Positions 33,815-37,269 of a stretch of DNA of 37,269 nucleotides are shown here, in pieces (within the stretch, counting starts at the first letter, position 1; each line of letters starts with the position of its first letter). The DNA comes from an uncultured Erwinia sp. (GTDB taxonomy: Bacteria > Pseudomonadota > Gammaproteobacteria > Enterobacterales > Enterobacteriaceae): positions 1-37,269 of the forward strand of contig CAMIKG010000047.1 of NCBI GenBank assembly GCA_946221915.1, given 5' to 3'. The notes under the pieces were generated by a model. That model was not told where the DNA came from and ran no database searches. It saw only the letters and a list, made by a program, of their open reading frames with translations. The translations under genes were made by a program, and so were the position numbers.

Positions 33815-34737
33815 TGAGCGGCGGTCACAGCGAACATCCTGAAGAGTTACGTATCGTCGGTAAAAAGTATATCGGGCGCTGGATCAGCGCCCTGCTGGTG
33901 GTGGCAGTATTGCTTGCCGCTGCTCACTCGATGCTGAACAACCCGCGTTTTGAATGGGGCGTGATTGCAACGAGTTTTACTGAAACTTCAATTCTGCAGG
34001 GCGTCCTGATGACGCTCAAACTGACGGCGATCTCGGTGATCCTCGGCTTTGCCGGCGGTACGGTGCTGGCGCTGATGCGCCTGTCATCCAATCCGGTGCT
34101 GATTGCCGTGAGCTGGAGTTACACCTGGTTCTTCCGTGGTGTGCCGATGCTGGTGCAGCTGTTCCTCTGGTACAACATCGCCGCACTTTATCCGACTATT
34201 TCCCTGTCACTGCCGTTTGTCGGTGAGGTGTGGAGTGCCTCAGCCAATGACTTAATCAGCCCATTCAGTGCGGCGGTGATTGCGCTGGTGATGCACCAGT
34301 CCGCCTATGCCGCAGAGATTGTGCGCGCCGGGATTCAGAGCGTGGGCAACGGGCAAATTGAAGCGGCCAGGGCGCTGGGATATCGTCCGGCGCAGATTTT
34401 CCGTCATACCGTGCTGCCGCAGGCGATGCGCGCTATTTTGCCGCCTGCAGGTAATGAGGTGATTGGTCAGCTGAAGACCACGGCGGTGGTATCGGTGATT
34501 TCGCTGCAGGATGTGCTCTACTCGGCGCAGATTATTTACCAGCGCACCTATGAAGTGATCCCGTTATTGCTGGTGGCGACGCTGTGGTATCTGGTGATGA
34601 CCTCGTTACTCTCCATCGGTCAGCACTATGTTGAGCGCTATTTCAGCCGCAGCACCCTTCGCCGCAAGGCAAAGCAAAATGCCAGTCAGGCGCAGCCGGG
34701 TTACACCATTGATAGCGGGAGAACCAGCAATGGGTGA
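33814..34737 (+). CDS. Amino-acid ABC transporter permease
   Basis: 307 residues, HisM/GlnP-type inner-membrane permease. An N-terminal tail and first helix ('WISALLVVAVLLAAAHSML'), then the permease core from 'ILQGVLMTLKLTAISVILGF'. The ATPase-contact EAA loop is 'NGQIEAARALGYRPAQIF'. A single permease gene implies a homodimer. Translationally coupled on both sides: 1-base overlap with the binding-protein gene and 8-base overlap with the ATPase gene. Confidence 0.93.
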   Translation: MSGGHSEHPEELRIVGKKYIGRWISALLVVAVLLAAAHSMLNNPRFEWGVIATSFTETSILQGVLMTLKLTAISVILGFAGGTVLALMRLSSNPVLIAVSWSYTWFFRGVPMLVQLFLWYNIAALYPTISLSLPFVGEVWSASANDLISPFSAAVIALVMHQSAYAAEIVRAGIQSVGNGQIEAARALGYRPAQIFRHTVLPQAMRAILPPAGNEVIGQLKTTAVVSVISLQDVLYSAQIIYQRTYEVIPLLLVATLWYLVMTSLLSIGQHYVERYFSRSTLRRKAKQNASQAQPGYTIDSGRTSNG

Positions 34738-35491
34738 GGCGATTCAGTTACGAAAAGTCACCAAGAAATTCTCCGGCATTACTATTCTCGATGGTATCGA
34801 TCTTGATATTCCGGCCGGTTCGGTGACGGTGATCCTTGGGCCATCGGGGTCGGGAAAATCGACGCTGCTGCGTTGCATTAATCATCTGGAAAAACTTGAT
34901 GGCGGCACCATTCGCATTGGTGGCGAGCTGGTCGGTTACAAACAAGTGGGTAATGCGCTGTATGAACTTAACAGTAAGCAGATTGCCGCCCAGCGTAGCC
35001 GCACCGGAATGGTGTTTCAGCAGTTCAATCTGTTTCCACACCGCACTGTGCTGCAGAATATTATTGATGCGCCGGTACGGGTGAAAAAGCAGAGCCGCCA
35101 GCAGGCGACGGCCAAAGCACGTGCGCTGCTGCAGCAGGTGGGGCTGGCGACGCGTGAAGATGACTGGCCGCAACAGTTGTCCGGCGGTCAGCAGCAGCGC
35201 GTGGCGATTGCCCGTGCGCTGGCGATGGACCCGGAAGTGATGCTGTTTGACGAACCGACGTCAGCGCTGGACCCTGAACTGGTCGGTGAAGTGTTGCAGG
35301 TGATTAAAAAGCTGGCGCACTCCGGTATTACCATGGTGATCGTCACCCATGAAGTGGGCTTTGCCCGTGAGGTGGCCGATAACATTATCTTTATGGAAGA
35401 GGGCAAGATTGTGGAGTCCGGGCCGGGGAAAACGGTTCTGGATGAAACACAAAATATCCGCTTCCGGCACTTCTTATCGACGGTGTTGTAG
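34730..35491 (+). CDS. Amino-acid ABC transporter ATP-binding protein
   Basis: 253 residues from ATG 34730 (GGGAGA upstream; 8-base overlap with the permease). GlnQ/HisP type. Walker A GPSGSGKST 37-45, Q-loop 'FQQFNLFPH' (96-104), signature LSGGQQQR 150-157, Walker B 'MLFDEPTSALDP' 171-182, H207. All motifs are intact. It ends the four-gene transaminase/transport group. Confidence 0.95.
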   Translation: MGEAIQLRKVTKKFSGITILDGIDLDIPAGSVTVILGPSGSGKSTLLRCINHLEKLDGGTIRIGGELVGYKQVGNALYELNSKQIAAQRSRTGMVFQQFNLFPHRTVLQNIIDAPVRVKKQSRQQATAKARALLQQVGLATREDDWPQQLSGGQQQRVAIARALAMDPEVMLFDEPTSALDPELVGEVLQVIKKLAHSGITMVIVTHEVGFAREVADNIIFMEEGKIVESGPGKTVLDETQNIRFRHFLSTVL

Positions 35492-35542
35492 CACCGCCTG
35501 TCACTCATCGTTTTATCGCACGCTATATCCCTGAATCCCTGT

Positions 35543-35572
35543 TCACGGTTGCCGCCACGGCGGCAACCGTGA
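35543..35572 (+). terminator. Hairpin at the end of the ABC operon
   Basis: A perfect 14-bp stem (TCACGGTTGCCGCC and its complement) with a 2-base loop, 52 bases after the ATPase stop. No T-run follows, so Rho-independent termination is not certain. Confidence 0.6.
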
Positions 35573-35765
35573 CTGGCCGATCGCACACAAAACGAATCTC
35601 CTCTTCTGCATGAACCTCCTCTTTTACCACTGAGTTAAAATCAAGGCAGTAATTCATAACGAACTTTCTCTGTAAATAATAAATTTAATTTTGTTTGTTT
35701 TTCGTTTTGATTAATCTTGGTTAAATGATTTTTTAAATTAACCATAAACAAAATCTCTATTTTTT

Positions 35766-35790
35766 CATTCCTGAGTAATACTCAGGAATG
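35766..35790. repeat. Perfect inverted repeat in the leader of the repeat-protein gene
   Basis: CATTCCTGAGT (35766-35776), AAT, ACTCAGGAATG (35780-35790). An 11-bp perfect stem in AT-rich DNA with no following T-run on either strand, so an operator or RNA structure is more likely than a terminator. Confidence 0.5.
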
Positions 35791-36047
35791 GGTGTAATTG
35801 ATTGCGCGTCGAATATATTATTTATATAACTTTATCGATTGCAGAGGAATGAGGTGTTTCTGACAGGCAATATGAGGAGCAGGTGTTCGCTGGCATCTGC
35901 AATCAGTATGAATGCATATTTCTTGATATAGAGAAAGAAAGCTCCTTTCGCAGAGGTTATTAATCTCTGCGCGTTATTTGCTATTAACTAACATCCTGAA
36001 ATCCCCTGACTGCCATTACTTTATATAAATTTTATAAGAGAATGATA

Positions 36048-37269
36048 ATGAAGACTCTTTTCAAAAAGAAGCCCGTGGCCGTGGCGATACTGCTTGCGAC
36101 TGCATTACCTGTGCTGGCTGCTGACCATCGAAATGACGAAACTCTGCCAACAAGCATAGTGGGTGATAAGTATTATGGTAATGCCCGGCAACGTATTTAC
36201 GACTTGAAAAAAGATAATAATGTCAGGTCTATTAATTCTTCTTTTTATGAAGATTCTGCTCAGTCGATATTGGGTGAATCCGATAAGGTATACTCCTTCG
36301 GTGACCATTTTGCAGATATGACCCATCAGTCGCTGATCAATGGCATGGCGTTTATCGCTCAATTCAGAGGCAATGCAACACAGTATGTCGGTATTGCCAA
36401 AGAAGGTGGTTTCAGGGGGGCGTCGGCAGCATCTCTGCTCGGGAAGTTTTTCGAACACAGCGCACAGATTCTGGGACTTAAAGGTGATTACCTGGGTAAT
36501 CCGGATGGCAATAATAATGCCCGTTCTGAATACGAATCCTTCGCAGATGATGCCACTCAGACTCTCTACGGTGTCAGCACTGCGCACCATGACAGCTTTA
36601 CCGGATACGCCTCGCAGATGCTTTACGACGTTGCAGTGGCGCAGGGCGGGAAATTCGACGGCCATGCGCGCCAGGAACTCCATGATGCCAGCAAGTCTGA
36701 TGGCGACAGCTTTGAAGGCGACGCCTCGCAGACGCTTTATGATCAAGCTGAAGCGCGCAACGGGACATTTGCGGGTAACGCCCGGCAGGAACTCTCTGGC
36801 GTAAGCCACACAGAAGGCAACAGCTTTACAGAAAACTCCTCGCAGACGCTTCACGGCAATGCCACTGCATCGAACGGTAAATTTGCCGACCAGGCGCATC
36901 AGGAACTGTTCGGCGACAGCCAGACTGACGGCAACAGCTTTGCAGGTGATGCCTCGCAGAAGCTCAACGACTACAGCGCCGCGCGCCACGGGACATTTGC
37001 CGACCATGCGCGTCAGGCACTCCATGACTTTGGCCTTGCCGACGGCAATAGTTTTACAGACAACACCTCGCAGGCGCTTTATCTTGATGCCTCGGCGTTG
37101 AACGGGACATTTGCCGATCATGCGCGTCAGGAACTCCATGATGCCAGCAAGTCTGATGGCGACAGCTTTAAAGACGACACCTCGCAGACGCTTTACGATA
37201 AAGCTGTAGCGCGCAACGGGACATTTGCCGATCATGCGCGTCAGGAACTCCATGATGCCAGCAAGTCTG
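36048..37269 (+). CDS. Secreted repeat protein, AIDA-like autotransporter/adhesin passenger (partial, runs off the window)
   Basis: 407 residues are visible and the frame is still open at the window end. ATG 36048 has AAGAGA 7 bases upstream. The signal peptide has 'KKK' then a hydrophobic core 'VAVAILLATALPVLA', cut near residue 24-25. Irregular Q-containing repeats follow, becoming regular from residue 181: a 38-residue unit of two halves, G-[DN]-S-F-x3-[AST]-S-Q-x-L (20 residues) and G-[TK]-F-x3-A-[RH]-Q-[EA]-L (18 residues). Such 18-20-residue rungs with Gly, Ala and Q-x-(aliphatic) suggest a beta-helix and recall AIDA-type repeats. A C-terminal beta-barrel would confirm a type V autotransporter but is outside the window. 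Adhesion or aggregation is inference. Confidence 0.7.
   Translation, partial: MKTLFKKKPVAVAILLATALPVLAADHRNDETLPTSIVGDKYYGNARQRIYDLKKDNNVRSINSSFYEDSAQSILGESDKVYSFGDHFADMTHQSLINGMAFIAQFRGNATQYVGIAKEGGFRGASAASLLGKFFEHSAQILGLKGDYLGNPDGNNNARSEYESFADDATQTLYGVSTAHHDSFTGYASQMLYDVAVAQGGKFDGHARQELHDASKSDGDSFEGDASQTLYDQAEARNGTFAGNARQELSGVSHTEGNSFTENSSQTLHGNATASNGKFADQAHQELFGDSQTDGNSFAGDASQKLNDYSAARHGTFADHARQALHDFGLADGNSFTDNTSQALYLDASALNGTFADHARQELHDASKSDGDSFKDDTSQTLYDKAVARNGTFADHARQELHDASKS
36588..37269 (+). repeat. Tandem 114-bp repeat inside the repeat-protein gene
   Basis: Six units of 114 bases starting at 36588, 36702, 36816, 36930, 37044 and 37158; the last is cut by the window end. Some units are nearly identical over long stretches: the segments around 36663-36720, 37120-37180 and 37235-37269 share almost all bases. 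In frame with the coding sequence (38 codons), so copy number can change without frameshift. Confidence 0.9.

Larger units (their letters stand above)
35492..36047. other. 556-base AT-rich gap with strong hairpins
   Basis: No gene seen. Contains the ABC operon hairpin (35543-35572), a perfect 11-bp inverted repeat CATTCCTGAGT/ACTCAGGAATG (35766-35790), and CGCAGAG/CTCTGCG (35949-35971). Base composition drops sharply to AT-rich from about 35640. The right part is presumably the promoter and leader of the repeat-protein gene. Confidence 0.5.

Noticed and set aside
36105..37253. A 382-codon open frame on the minus strand across the repeat region
   Set aside because: It is an antisense shadow of the tandem repeats. 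The plus-strand frame has a start with a ribosome binding site and a signal peptide, and it continues off the window.
36588..37269. CRISPR array interpretation of the regular repeats
   Set aside because: The 114-bp units have no unique spacers and lie in frame within a coding sequence.

Overview
The window is a piece of a Gram-negative enterobacterial chromosome (order Enterobacterales). Gene content and proteins suggest Erwiniaceae (Pantoea/Erwinia-like), but the genus is an inference. The core from about 7.3 to 31.4 kb follows the order known from the E. coli 94-min region: tRNA-Phe, yjdC, dsbD, cutA, dcuA, aspA, fxsA, groS-groL, yjeI, epmB, efp, ecnB, blc, frdDCBA, epmA, mscM, psd, rsgA, orn, tRNA-Gly. 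Differences from E. coli are the absence of sugE and ampC between ecnB and frdD, one tRNA-Gly instead of three, and an Rpn-family nuclease gene between epmA and mscM.

Left flank (1-7300), beyond the 3' end of tRNA-Phe: an AT-rich surface-polysaccharide block on the + strand holds the tail of a glycosyltransferase, a GlfT2-like galactofuranosyltransferase, and a gtrA-gtrB-gtr(II-like) cassette that would flip and transfer undecaprenyl-linked glucose onto a surface glycan. Converging on it is a 701-residue protein with an EndoH-type GH18 domain, Ig-like C-terminal domains and no visible signal peptide. This flank looks like an island placed at the pheU-equivalent locus.

Core (7.3-31.4 kb): redox and disulfide functions (DsbD), anaerobic C4-dicarboxylate metabolism (DcuA, AspA and FrdABCD, which together take aspartate to fumarate to succinate), the GroES-GroEL chaperonin behind a sigma-32 promoter, the EF-P maturation set (epmB and efp divergent, epmA nearby), envelope lipoproteins (YjeI, EcnB, Blc), the MscM channel with phosphatidylserine decarboxylase, ribosome GTPase RsgA and oligoribonuclease.

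Right flank (31.4 kb to end), beyond the 3' end of tRNA-Gly: a second accessory segment. It has a D-amino-acid transaminase-like PLP enzyme followed by a complete family-3 amino-acid ABC transporter (binding protein, permease, ATPase), with two perfect palindromes upstream that could be operators. After a 556-base AT-rich gap with strong hairpins comes the start of a secreted protein with a Sec signal peptide and a 38-residue (114 bp) tandem repeat made of two half-repeats. It runs off the window and resembles an AIDA-type beta-helical autotransporter or adhesin passenger.

The best candidates for something undescribed are the EndoH-like multidomain protein, the end-of-window repeat protein, and the transaminase/ABC module with its palindromes. 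No CRISPR array, integrase or complete insertion sequence was seen.
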